Shown here: positions 7,557 through 16,914 of the stretch, in pieces | How positions within the stretch are numbered: the first letter of the stretch is position 1 | Layout of the letters: every line of letters starts with the position of its first letter | From: Sunxiuqinia sp963677175 | GTDB lineage: Bacteria > Bacteroidota > Bacteroidia > Bacteroidales > Prolixibacteraceae | Direction: 5' to 3' | Assembly (NCBI GenBank): GCA_963677175.2 | Contig: CAXXES010000001.1 | Location: forward strand, 248,001 to 312,000 | DNA: 64,000 nucleotides | Notes under the pieces: generated by a model | Databases searched by the model: none | Told to the model about the DNA's origin: nothing | The model's input: only the letters and a program-made list of their open reading frames with translations | Program-made: the position numbers and the translations under genes

Positions 7557-10241
7557 CTATCTGCGGTAAATATATTTTTCAATGGCACTTAATAAATCAG
7601 GAATCTTAATGGGCTTTGTCACATAATCGTTAAATCCCGAACGCTCGATTTTCTCGATATCGTCGGTCATTGCAAAAGCGGTTTGAGCAATAATTGGAAT
7701 TTCCTGATTAAACTGCCGAATTTGCCGCGTTGCTTCATAACCGTCCATTACCGGCATTTTTATATCCATTAAAACCAGCTGAATTCCTGGATTCTGCTTT
7801 ACAAACTCCACTGCATCAGCACCATTAACAGCATGCAATAAATGATATTTTTTCCGCATCAATACAACCTCCAGATAATAATAGCTGGCTTCATCGTCCT
7901 CAGCAATCAGAATCAGAGCATCATCCTCTGCAGTGTCCACGAATGGTTCAACAACTTGCTGCCGCTTGTTTTTGTTTTCAGCCGACTGAACTCCATCAGC
8001 AATGGAAACATAAAACGTACTCCCCTTGCCCACCTCTGATTCGAGCCAAATGCGGCCGTTTAATAATCTGGCATAAGCTCTGCAAATCGAAAGGCCCAAG
8101 CCTGATCCTTCGTACTCCCGCTTTAAGTTCTGTTCGGCCTGTGTAAAGCGGTCGAAGATTATTTCGTGTTGGTCGGCTGCAATTCCGGAACCACTATCCT
8201 TGACATAAAAAACAAACGCTTCCTCTTCTTCCTGAACGCCAATTTCAATAAATCCTTTGGTGGTAAATTTCAGCGCGTTTTTGATCAGGTTGACCAAAAT
8301 CGATTCCAGTTTGCTTTTATCGGTCTTAATCGAAGCTTTCTCGGCTAACTGATTCCCCATTGAGATTGACAGGCCTTTCTTCTCAGCCTCGGGCCGGAAA
8401 AAATCACAAAAATACATCAACATTTTACTGACATTAAAAACCGACTCATTCAAATCGATGTGTCCTGCTTCGATCTTCGAAATCTCGATAATATCGTTCA
8501 GGGTACTCATCAGCCGGTCGCCACTGCCGCGAACCACCTGAAGGTACTCTTCCCTAACCACAGCATCCAATTCGCTTTCCTTCAATAACTCCAAAAAGCC
8601 GATAATCCCGTTCATCGGAGTGCGGATCTCGTGGCTCATATTGGCCAGGAAGGACGACTTTAACCGGTCGCTTTCCTCGGCTTTTCCCTTCGCCAGTATC
8701 AAATCTTCAATCAGGTTTTTCTTTTGAGTGATGTCTTCCCTCACAGAAACAAAATGAGTCATTTCGCCCTGGCTATTATAAATAGAGGAGATAGCGGCGT
8801 CAATCCAATACAAGCTGCCATCTTTCTTTTTGTTGCGCAATTCGCCAACCCAGTCGTTTCCAGCAAGAATCGTTTCCCAAATCTCCTTATAAAATTGAGC
8901 CGAATGATGTCCCGACTTCAAAATTCGAGGATTTCTTCCCTTCACCTCTTCAAAGTCATAACCTGTTATCCGGGTAAACATTGGATTGACGTATTCTATT
9001 CGTCCTTTAATGTCTGTAATTATCATGGATACCGGACTTTGCTCTACAGCGCGGTTTAATAGCCTCAATCTCCGCTCAGCCGTTTTCTTTGAAGAAATAT
9101 CGTGGATAATGGAATGCAGGAAAATTTTTCCACCGACAATGATTTTACTAATAAATAGTTCAACATCGAAAACCGTCCCATCCGCCTTACGGTGCTTTAA
9201 CTCTCTATTGACATAGTCATCAACCATTGGTCCCTTCAAATGCTGCATGACAACCGCAGCGGGCAAGGTACTGATGTCGGTTATTTTCATGTTCACAAAC
9301 TGGCTTACGGGCCAACCATACAATTCAGCCGCTGCCTGGTTCACCTCCAGAATATTTCCACTTTCCGGGTCGACCATCATTTTTGCAGCTGTATGATTGT
9401 AAAACAGAGTACGGAATTTCTCTTCACTTTCGCGCAAGGCTCCTAATGTTTGCATGTAATCTGTCACATCGCGGGCAATCCCCTCGATCGCAACCAGTTG
9501 CCCGTCGTCGCTAAAAATTGGAATATTTCGTTGCTCCGTCCAAATCAGTTGCCCATCCTTCCTAAAATACCGTAAGGTCAACGACTGGCGGACCGAAGCG
9601 TCATCTAGAAGCATCCGCTCCAAAAATTCGTGATCATCCGGATGTACATGCTTGAGCCCCAAACCGGGGTCGGCATAGTACTCCTCCGGGGAGTACCCCG
9701 TTATCTTTAGCGATGCCGGACTCATGTATACACATCGTCTTTGGGGGAATAATTCAAACCGGTAAATCATGTCCTGGGCATTCTCGGCCAGGCGGCGGAA
9801 ACGCTCTTCACTTTCCTGCTGCAATTGAATTGCAGACAACCGCTGCGCTTTGAGCTCTTTTTGTTCAAGCACCTGCAGGATTGACTGTCCCAAACGTTTT
9901 AAGGATTCCTTCAGCACATAGTCGGCCGCACCAGCCTTTAAGCATTCCACAGCTGTTTCTTCATTGATGCTGCCCGTGACGATAAGCACTGGGAGCTCAG
10001 GCTGTAGTTCGAGTGAAATTTGAAGCGCTTCCAAGCCATTGAAAGATGACATGCTATAGTCGGACAACACCAGGTCGGCTGGAAACGTTTGAAGAGCCAG
10101 AATAAACTCCTCCCGCGTGTCAACAATTTTAAAAGTCGTCTCCGGAAAAGACTTTCGAATCTCCCGCTTCACTATCTCTGCATCATCCGGCGAATCTTCA
10201 GCATAAAGAATCTGCAAGGCTTTTGTAATATCCATACCCAA
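7557..10241 (-). CDS. hybrid sensor histidine kinase (REC-PAS x3-HisKA-HATPase-REC)
   Basis: A cytoplasmic 894-residue phosphorelay protein with no membrane segment. An N-terminal receiver (about 8-125) has the phospho-acceptor D61 in VLSDYSMSSF. Three PAS domains follow at about 145-262, 272-385 and 395-508. The dimerisation domain carries H537 in FLANMSHEIRTPMNG, and the ATPase domain (about 640-755) shows NALKFT, DSGSGIA and GSGLGLSI. A C-terminal receiver has D826 in LMDIKMPVMDG. It is the last gene of a four-gene minus-strand signalling set, 83 bases downstream of the single-domain response regulator. Receivers at both ends suggest that it takes phosphate from another kinase at its N-terminus and passes its own through the C-terminal receiver; that is inference. 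The ligands of the PAS domains are unknown. Confidence 0.93.
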   Translation of the reverse strand: MGMDITKALQILYAEDSPDDAEIVKREIRKSFPETTFKIVDTREEFILALQTFPADLVLSDYSMSSFNGLEALQISLELQPELPVLIVTGSINEETAVECLKAGAADYVLKESLKRLGQSILQVLEQKELKAQRLSAIQLQQESEERFRRLAENAQDMIYRFELFPQRRCVYMSPASLKITGYSPEEYYADPGLGLKHVHPDDHEFLERMLLDDASVRQSLTLRYFRKDGQLIWTEQRNIPIFSDDGQLVAIEGIARDVTDYMQTLGALRESEEKFRTLFYNHTAAKMMVDPESGNILEVNQAAAELYGWPVSQFVNMKITDISTLPAAVVMQHLKGPMVDDYVNRELKHRKADGTVFDVELFISKIIVGGKIFLHSIIHDISSKKTAERRLRLLNRAVEQSPVSMIITDIKGRIEYVNPMFTRITGYDFEEVKGRNPRILKSGHHSAQFYKEIWETILAGNDWVGELRNKKKDGSLYWIDAAISSIYNSQGEMTHFVSVREDITQKKNLIEDLILAKGKAEESDRLKSSFLANMSHEIRTPMNGIIGFLELLKESELDAVVREEYLQVVRGSGDRLMSTLNDIIEISKIEAGHIDLNESVFNVSKMLMYFCDFFRPEAEKKGLSISMGNQLAEKASIKTDKSKLESILVNLIKNALKFTTKGFIEIGVQEEEEAFVFYVKDSGSGIAADQHEIIFDRFTQAEQNLKREYEGSGLGLSICRAYARLLNGRIWLESEVGKGSTFYVSIADGVQSAENKNKRQQVVEPFVDTAEDDALILIAEDDEASYYYLEVVLMRKKYHLLHAVNGADAVEFVKQNPGIQLVLMDIKMPVMDGYEATRQIRQFNQEIPIIAQTAFAMTDDIEKIERSGFNDYVTKPIKIPDLLSAIEKYIYRR

Positions 10242-10324
10242 AATGTTTTTCTAAAAGTAGCAATCTCCGTCAATCAAAAGCCAAAAGCTATTCTTCAACA
10301 GATATATAAACTCCTGGCTCTTGA

Positions 10325-10768
10325 TCAAATTTTTTGCTGATTCAGCAGCAACCAGTAAAAGCCCAGATCCCGAATGGCATCGACAAACTTATCAAAATCA
10401 ACCGGTTTCACAATATAACTGTTTACTCCGAGTTCATAGCTTCTTACCAGATCCGACTCTTCTCTGGAAGAGGTAAGCATAACAACCGGAATAACCTTGG
10501 TCACAGGGTTGCCTTTAATTTCTTTCAGCACTTCGAGTCCATCTATTTTAGGCAACTTTAAATCGAGTAAAATCATTTTCGGGCGTCGTGATTTTTCGCG
10601 GCCGACAAACTCTCCTCTGGCAAAAACAAAATCCAGGGCTTCTTCTCCATCGTGAACAACCATCACTTTGTTGGTCAGATTATTTTTCTTCAAGGCCCGC
10701 AAAGCCATTTCGGCATCATGCGGATTGTCTTCGACGATCAAGATTTCAACTTCGTTTAGATTTTCCAT
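10325..10768 (-). CDS. single-domain response regulator, Rcp1-like
   Basis: A 147-residue CheY-fold receiver with no output domain. VEDNPHDAE supplies the acidic pocket (E13, D14), D69 in ILLDLKLPKIDG is the phospho-acceptor, TSS follows, and K lies in VNSYIVKPVDFDKFV. The long loop before D69 and the C-terminal DLGFYWLLLN are typical of Rcp1-type regulators that pair with phytochrome-class kinases. A longer reading frame from a TTG at 10855 exists, but its first 29 residues are low-complexity basic sequence, so I prefer the ATG at 10768. The gene lies between the SBP-type kinase (122 bases upstream) and the hybrid kinase. The upstream kinase has the phytochrome-type HisKA sequence that usually partners such receivers, so it is the likely phosphodonor. 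Confidence 0.9.
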   Translation of the reverse strand: MENLNEVEILIVEDNPHDAEMALRALKKNNLTNKVMVVHDGEEALDFVFARGEFVGREKSRRPKMILLDLKLPKIDGLEVLKEIKGNPVTKVIPVVMLTSSREESDLVRSYELGVNSYIVKPVDFDKFVDAIRDLGFYWLLLNQQKI

Positions 10769-10890
10769 GTTCTTTTGCTTTTTAAAATTTATTTCATTTC
10801 GATCTGTCTTACTCCGTTTCTGCCCCTTTTTATCAGAAGGCCAGCCACCAGACAATTACCAATTCGCAGATATTAGGCCTTCTCCAAGTA

Positions 10891-13098
10891 CTACTTAACC
10901 GGAAAGGAAAAGAAAAAAGTAGCCCCTTTTTGCTCTTCGGCATCAGCCCACACCCGTCCGCCATGCCGGTGTACAATGCGTTGCACAATCGCCAGACCTA
11001 CGCCGGTTCCTTTAAATTCCTCGTCGCGGTGCAGCCGTTGGAAAACACCAAACAGTTTGTCTTGGTATTTTGGATTAAAACCCGCACCATAGTCCTTCAC
11101 AAAAAAGATCCACTCGTTTTCTTCCTGCCTCGAGCCAATTTGTATTTTCTTGATTGCTGACTTCCCACTGTATTTTAACGCATTACTGATCAAATTGATC
11201 CACACCTGCTTCATCAGAGCGTAATCGCACAACACGGTTGGTAATTCCTCCACCTCCAGTTCGAAGCTGTCTTGCTCGTCGGCTGTGGCAACTTCATGAA
11301 AGATTGCTTGGGCTACCCGCCCCATATCCATAGCAGCCATTCGCATTTCGGCCCGCGAAATCCGCGACAGGTTCAACATGTCGGTGATCAGTCGGTCCAT
11401 TTTTGATGCGTTGTTTCGAATAACATCCAGAAAGCGTTTTCCCTCCCTATCCAGCTTGTCGAAATAATCCTCCAACAGAAAGTCGGAATACCCGTTAATC
11501 GCCCGCAAGGGAGCCCTTAGGTCGTGCGACACAGAATAAGTAAAGGCATCCAATTCCTGGTTCGATAATTCCAGCTTTCGGCGTTCTTCCTTCATCTCTT
11601 TGGTCACCTCATTCAGGTCCTCGACCATATACAACATGGCCTTTTGACTTTTATCCAGCTTATGTACTTTTTCTTTCAGCTCGGCAGTTCGTTGGACAAC
11701 TTCAATTTCAAGGTTTCGTTTAAGATTTAGTAGCTCTTCTTCCGCCTTTTTCCTTTCTGTGATATCCCAGAAAGTAACAACCATACCGGTTATTTCATTG
11801 TTCTGGCGAATGGGATAGGAATAGTATTCGGCAGAAAAGCTGGAACCATCCGAACACCACAACACCTCATCATCGCAATGCACACCCGCTCCAGTGCTGA
11901 AAGCTTTGTGAATTTCGCATTCGCCATTGCCATAGCGCGAACCATCGGGCTTGGTGTGGTGAACCAATTGGTACATATTTTTGCCGATAACCTGGCCCCT
12001 ATCATTAAAACCCAGCACTTCGAGTGCCGACTTGTTAATAAGAGTACAGTTGCCTTGGGGATCAATTCCGTATATTCCTTCAGCCGTTGAGTTGAGTAGC
12101 AGCCGAATTTGCGCTTCACTGTCTTTAAGCCGAAGCTGTTGTTGCTGCAATTCCTCCCATGTTTTTTTATGCTCCGCGATTTCTTTATCCAAGTGGCTGG
12201 TGCGCCTTTTTACTTCCTTACGAAGAAAGATAATCCACAACAAAATAAAAATAGTAGCAAGCGGGAGGATTATCCAAAGTGCCATTTTTAGGATCTCTGC
12301 CCTTGAAAGCTCTTCGTTAAATACCGGACCAAACCATTTCTTGTGAATTTCATTATACCTGCCATTAGCCATCACAATCGCTAGTCCTTCATTCAGGCTT
12401 GCCAGCAAGGGTTCATTCCCCTTTTTCACCGCAAAACAAAACTCCTGCCGTGAATCGCTCATGTAAATTTCGAGCGGAGCAATAGATTTAAGCTTCAGCC
12501 GATCAATAATCTTCAATCCAATCATACGCTGCACAATGATTGCATCGCCTTCTCCGGAGGCCAGTCTCCTAAAAGCTTCATCAATAGTGGTGGTTGTAAC
12601 AATGAAGTTGGAAACCTGCTTGCGCCGAATGGTCTCTTCTGCAATATCACCCTTCATCACTAAGATTTCTTTGTTTTTTAAGTCAGCCAACGTGAGGATG
12701 TCGTTTGTATTCTTTCGAACAAAAATGGCATTATGCGATTGAAGATATGGAATTGTAAAGTCATAAACCGCTTCGCGCTCCGCGCTTCTCCCAACAATAG
12801 GCAGGGCATCAATACTTCCTTTAGCCAGGTACTCTTTGAGCACCAGCCACGGCCCAATTTGGACTTCAACCTGAAGATTGGCCGCTTGCGCCGCAGCTTT
12901 AAATAAATCAACCGAAAAACCGGTTGGCTGCCCGTTTTTATCCAATGAGCAGTAGGGAGGATAGTCTGCTTCGGAACCAAGCAGAATGACAGGCGCAAGG
13001 GCATTTCTCCCGGCTGGAATATCGGCTTGCGTGTTCCGAATGGTTCCAACAAGTAACAAAATAAGCACTGAAAGAAGTTTCAATTTATCGTACCTCAT
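10891..13098 (-). CDS. sensor histidine kinase with periplasmic SBP_bac_3 domain and PAS
   Basis: A 735-residue membrane kinase. A signal peptide (1-25) leads to a family 3 solute-binding-protein domain (about 32-255; SLDKNGQPTGFSVDLFKAA is diagnostic). This kind of periplasmic domain binds amino acids or other small polar ligands. A transmembrane helix at 272-292, a coiled coil and a PAS domain (about 325-450) lead to HisKA with H525 in FTYSVSHDLRAPLRAING and an ATPase domain (YGAGFNPKY, GTGVGLAIV). The ATG lies inside the stop of the upstream PAS-scaffold gene (ATGA), so translation is coupled. The HisKA sequence resembles the phytochrome-type class that phosphorylates Rcp1-like receivers, and one is encoded next. 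The ligand is unknown. Confidence 0.92.
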   Translation of the reverse strand: MRYDKLKLLSVLILLLVGTIRNTQADIPAGRNALAPVILLGSEADYPPYCSLDKNGQPTGFSVDLFKAAAQAANLQVEVQIGPWLVLKEYLAKGSIDALPIVGRSAEREAVYDFTIPYLQSHNAIFVRKNTNDILTLADLKNKEILVMKGDIAEETIRRKQVSNFIVTTTTIDEAFRRLASGEGDAIIVQRMIGLKIIDRLKLKSIAPLEIYMSDSRQEFCFAVKKGNEPLLASLNEGLAIVMANGRYNEIHKKWFGPVFNEELSRAEILKMALWIILPLATIFILLWIIFLRKEVKRRTSHLDKEIAEHKKTWEELQQQQLRLKDSEAQIRLLLNSTAEGIYGIDPQGNCTLINKSALEVLGFNDRGQVIGKNMYQLVHHTKPDGSRYGNGECEIHKAFSTGAGVHCDDEVLWCSDGSSFSAEYYSYPIRQNNEITGMVVTFWDITERKKAEEELLNLKRNLEIEVVQRTAELKEKVHKLDKSQKAMLYMVEDLNEVTKEMKEERRKLELSNQELDAFTYSVSHDLRAPLRAINGYSDFLLEDYFDKLDREGKRFLDVIRNNASKMDRLITDMLNLSRISRAEMRMAAMDMGRVAQAIFHEVATADEQDSFELEVEELPTVLCDYALMKQVWINLISNALKYSGKSAIKKIQIGSRQEENEWIFFVKDYGAGFNPKYQDKLFGVFQRLHRDEEFKGTGVGLAIVQRIVHRHGGRVWADAEEQKGATFFFSFPVK

Positions 13099-16000
13099 GA
13101 TTTATTTCCTTTTAGCAGTGCAATCTCGTTCCGCAACTCTTTAATTCTGAATTCGCGTTCAATGGTAGCATCCTGAAACCGCTGTAGTTCCTTAACCCGT
13201 TCTTGTAGTTCCTTTGTTTTTATGTCGACCTGAATTTCAAGTTGTTCTTTCAATTCGAGCAACTCGGCTTCGGCCTTTTTACGCTCGGTAATGTCGCGCC
13301 CAACTCCGATAATGGCGGTCACTTTCCCCTCATTGTTGAGCAAGGCCGTATCATTCCAACCAATCCACAGCCATCCGTTTTTGGTGAGGGCCCGCTGCTC
13401 CAAACGGACCGTGTGTGGAGGAGAGAAAAACGCTTCCATAGCCTCGGTGGTCCGATCCAGATCTTCTTTATGAACCAGCGGCATAAAGGTTTGTCCGATC
13501 AACTCAGCTTCTGTTTTTCCAAACATCCTACAATACGACGGGCTCACAAACAAAAAACGGCCTTCCGGATCAACCTTAACCACAATATCTGTCTGATTTT
13601 CGACTAACAAACGATAATTCGCTTCGCTTTCCTTCAAGGCTTCTTCGGCTTGCTGGCGTTCGGTGATATCTTTCACAAAAAAGAACGACAGCATTTTGTC
13701 TTTATATTGCAAATAATTGACCGTGACTTCTACCGGGAATTCCGTTCCATCTTTTCTACGATGTATCGAGACGGTGGTGTTGCTGCCTTTGGCTTTCGTT
13801 TCAAGCCGATGTTGGCAAAAACTGTTGGAAACAAAAGTTTGGTTGATATCAAAAAGTGATTTTCCAACCAATTCTTCAGAGGAGTAACCCAAACTGCTGG
13901 CTGCGTAATGATTGGCATAAATGATGGTCCCATCTTCTTCCACCTGGTAAATGCCGACCCGGGCATGATCGATTCCAAACTGTGTAACCTGCAAGCGATG
14001 CTCGGCGTTCTTTCTTTCCGTGATATCCGAGTGAGTTCCTACAAACCGGATCGCCTTGCCATGCTCGTCGCGTAAAATAACTTTTCCGCGATCCAGGATC
14101 CACCTGTAAGTTCCATCTTTACATCGTAAACGATGCTCGTTCAAGTAAACATCCATCTCGCCGGTGATATGTTTCTGAATAGCATCCAGCGCCTGCTTCA
14201 AATCGTCAGGATGAACACGTTTTTCCCATTCCGATAATTCATTTTGTACCTCCTCCGGCTCATAGCCCAACATGCGTTTCCACTGGTCGGAGAAGAAAAT
14301 CTTCCCAGTTTGTACGTTCCAGTCCCAAACTCCATCACCAGCTCCCTCAAGAGCAAACTGCCAACGTTCTTCGCTTTCGTGCAAGGCTTGTTCAACTTCC
14401 TTATGCTGGGAAATATCCCTCACAAAAACCAAGGCGGCGTTCTTCCCTTCATATAGAATTGGATCTCCGGCGGTTTCAACCCAAACTTCAGTTCCATCCA
14501 TCCGGATAAAGCGCTGTGCAAACAACTCCCCAACCGATTGACCAGCCTTTAAAAGCTCAATGCGTGCTTTAATCTTCTCGTGATAGTCAGGGTGAAAACG
14601 ATCCATAACCGGTTTCCCGATTAATTCATTTGCCGATTGGATCTGGAATAAACGGCAAGCCGCTGGATTCAGGTACGCGAATTTCATATCGCGCTGAATA
14701 AAAATGGGATCTGGCGCGCCTTCAACAATAGTGCGGAAACGTTCTTCGTTTTGCCGCAAAATTTGCTCTGCTCCAACCCGTTCGGTCACATCGCGTATTA
14801 TCCCAATATATCCGATGGTGGTCCCTTGGTGGTCTTTCAGGTAGAAAACATTGCTCTCTCCAGGAAAAACATCGCCATTTTTCTTTCGATAGTACACGAT
14901 CAGCAGAAAGTTGGGATTGTCGACCTTGCCCTTGATTTTCCGACCCACTTCAGCATACTCCTCCATGTCCTTGTACACATACAAAGTGTCCTGACCGATA
15001 ATCTCTTCCGGCTGGTAGCCAAACAAGTCCGAAAACGCCGGATTACACTGTATGATTTTTCGGTTGGTGTCGGCCACTAAAATTGAATCGCGCAAACTGT
15101 TAAAGAGACTCCGGTATTGTTGCTCACTTTCCGAAATCTGTCTTTCAACCTTTAGCCGATCCGTGATATCGGTAATCAGCACATGCCGTGCTGGCCGCTT
15201 ATTAAATACCACAGCATGCGACGTAATCTCTACATGAATAACCGTTCCATCCTTTTTTAAATGCCGCCACTGTCCCGATTGCTCAAAAGGATGACTTACT
15301 TCACGGACATTTTTCATCAAACGCTCCAAATCGGCTTTCGGTCGGATATCCTTAATGGTCATGCTGTAAAACTCATCTTCGGAATAGCCATAGTGGCTCA
15401 AGGCCGCCTGATTCACTTTCAAAAAGGCCAGGGTTTCCAAATCATAAATACACATGGGTTGCGGGTTGTTTTCAAACATCATCCGATAACCCGCTTCACT
15501 CTCCCGCAAGACTTGATTCAGACGATATTCTTCCGTAACATCGCGAAAAACAAGCACAACACCAGTAATCTGCCCCCTGCCATCAACAATGGGCGAGCCT
15601 GAATCAGAAATTTGGTATTCGGTGCCATCCTTTGAAACTAACTTGGTGTGGTTAGCCAGACCCACAGTCTGCCCGGTTTCCAACACCTTTGCCACAGAAT
15701 TTTCTGCCAGCAAACCTGTTTCTGCATTTTCAATCCGAAAAACCGTTACCAGTGGTTGCCCTTTGGCTTCCCCCTGTTTCCAGCCAGTGAGTTGTTCTGC
15801 TATGGGATTCATAGTGACAACCAAGCCTTGCACGTCGGTGGCAATCACGGCATCGCCAATGGACTGGAGGGTAGTCCGCAGGTTTTCTTCCTGCTGACGA
15901 ACATGTTCGTCCACTTGCCTACGCTCCAAATACCCAGAGAACTGAGTCGCTATCGCATCCAGTAAATTTCGTTCCTCTTTCAAAAAAGGACCTTCGTCTT

Positions 16001-16448
16001 TCTCCGGTCTTTCTTCAACATAGTAAACTTCCAGTGTTCCTTTCGGTTGACCATTAACCGAAATCTCAACAGTTTGTGACCAGTGACTTATTTTAAAATT
16101 GGGAGTTTGGTAGTCATTTCCATTATAAATCAGCCTGACACTGGTAATCTCGGGATATTGCCAGGCTGACGGAATCAGATTCACTACTTGCTGCATCAAC
16201 TCATCTTGCGATAAATTCTCCTGCCCTGTTAGCTCAAAAAGCTGGTACAGACAGGTTAACTCTTTAACACGCTCTTGAAGGTGCTGCTCTGTTTTTTTCA
16301 GATCAGACAGAATAAGGCTGAGTTCTTCCAGAAAATCATCGAGCTGATCTTCTGACTCATTCTGCTTATTCTCAGTCAAAAAAACCTTAAGCCTGGCTTT
16401 CAGGTCCTGCGTGTTTCGAATGTTACCGGGTGAGTTGTCTAGCTTCAT
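13095..16448 (-). CDS. GAF + seven-PAS protein without kinase domain
   Basis: An 1117-residue cytoplasmic protein made almost entirely of sensory modules. It has an N-terminal coiled coil (about 35-65), a GAF-like domain (about 65-178) and seven PAS domains starting near residues 188, 317, 440, 567, 690, 818 and 940, several ending in DIT-ERK linkers. A C-terminal coiled coil (about 1058-1117) closes it. I find no H-box, N-box, G-box, GGDEF, EAL or DNA-binding motif, so it cannot signal by itself. The C-terminal coil resembles the PAS-kinase linker of hybrid kinases, as if the catalytic half were on the next polypeptide. The stop overlaps the start of the SBP-type kinase by four bases, implying stoichiometric synthesis and possible complex formation. 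A scaffold or regulatory partner role is inference. Confidence 0.88.
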   Translation of the reverse strand: MKLDNSPGNIRNTQDLKARLKVFLTENKQNESEDQLDDFLEELSLILSDLKKTEQHLQERVKELTCLYQLFELTGQENLSQDELMQQVVNLIPSAWQYPEITSVRLIYNGNDYQTPNFKISHWSQTVEISVNGQPKGTLEVYYVEERPEKDEGPFLKEERNLLDAIATQFSGYLERRQVDEHVRQQEENLRTTLQSIGDAVIATDVQGLVVTMNPIAEQLTGWKQGEAKGQPLVTVFRIENAETGLLAENSVAKVLETGQTVGLANHTKLVSKDGTEYQISDSGSPIVDGRGQITGVVLVFRDVTEEYRLNQVLRESEAGYRMMFENNPQPMCIYDLETLAFLKVNQAALSHYGYSEDEFYSMTIKDIRPKADLERLMKNVREVSHPFEQSGQWRHLKKDGTVIHVEITSHAVVFNKRPARHVLITDITDRLKVERQISESEQQYRSLFNSLRDSILVADTNRKIIQCNPAFSDLFGYQPEEIIGQDTLYVYKDMEEYAEVGRKIKGKVDNPNFLLIVYYRKKNGDVFPGESNVFYLKDHQGTTIGYIGIIRDVTERVGAEQILRQNEERFRTIVEGAPDPIFIQRDMKFAYLNPAACRLFQIQSANELIGKPVMDRFHPDYHEKIKARIELLKAGQSVGELFAQRFIRMDGTEVWVETAGDPILYEGKNAALVFVRDISQHKEVEQALHESEERWQFALEGAGDGVWDWNVQTGKIFFSDQWKRMLGYEPEEVQNELSEWEKRVHPDDLKQALDAIQKHITGEMDVYLNEHRLRCKDGTYRWILDRGKVILRDEHGKAIRFVGTHSDITERKNAEHRLQVTQFGIDHARVGIYQVEEDGTIIYANHYAASSLGYSSEELVGKSLFDINQTFVSNSFCQHRLETKAKGSNTTVSIHRRKDGTEFPVEVTVNYLQYKDKMLSFFFVKDITERQQAEEALKESEANYRLLVENQTDIVVKVDPEGRFLFVSPSYCRMFGKTEAELIGQTFMPLVHKEDLDRTTEAMEAFFSPPHTVRLEQRALTKNGWLWIGWNDTALLNNEGKVTAIIGVGRDITERKKAEAELLELKEQLEIQVDIKTKELQERVKELQRFQDATIEREFRIKELRNEIALLKGNKS

Positions 16449-16852
16449 AATTCAAGATTTAGTTCGCATAGGGTTAACTTTCTCAGCACTTAATAAATCC
16501 AAGCAGTTATTCCCCAAGAAACCGGCTCTATCTTTTCCCGGCAGTAGCTCAAGGATCTAACTCCGTGTTTCAGCTTCCTAAGATAGAAAAAAACCCGCTA
16601 TGATTTTTATGTTTTACAACCATAGAAAAATACCCAATTGATGATTCGATTGTTTGGTAACGGACGGTCTCACATTCAAATGATCATGATCAATGGCCGG
16701 GAAAGTCCATATAAAAAGTATTGGATTTAATGGGCATCAGCTAATGAAAAAGAGGACCCATCGTAACTGATGAGCTCCCTTTCAAAATATCTTTCTTTCT
16801 TCCCACGCGATACAATCGCACTTTAGCAGGACTACATCTTAAATGCTTTTTT
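16449..16852. other. divergent intergenic region, PAS operon / pgi
   Basis: No coding sequence seen. On the minus strand TATCTTAG near 16580 is a one-mismatch -7 candidate for the PAS operon, with a loose inverted pair CTATG/CATAG around 16598-16630. The right end leads into the pgi promoter. Confidence 0.4.
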
Positions 16853-16860
16853 TATATTTG
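16853..16860 (+). promoter_or_regulatory. -7 box (TATATTTG) of pgi
   Basis: An exact TAnnTTTG match 54 bases before the ATG at 16915. An upstream ATG at 16843 lies before this box and would not be transcribed from it, which supports the shorter pgi start. Confidence 0.55.
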
Positions 16861-16914
16861 CAACCACTCGCACAATATTACTTATATTATTGTTTACACA
16901 AAAAAATACTGAAA

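Noticed and set aside
10769..10855. 29-residue N-terminal extension of the Rcp1-like regulator from a TTG
   Set aside because: Basic low-complexity sequence absent from the receiver family; the ATG at 10768 gives a normal-length receiver.
16843..16914. N-terminal extension of glucose-6-phosphate isomerase
   Set aside because: The extra 24 residues are unlike the family and contain the promoter box.
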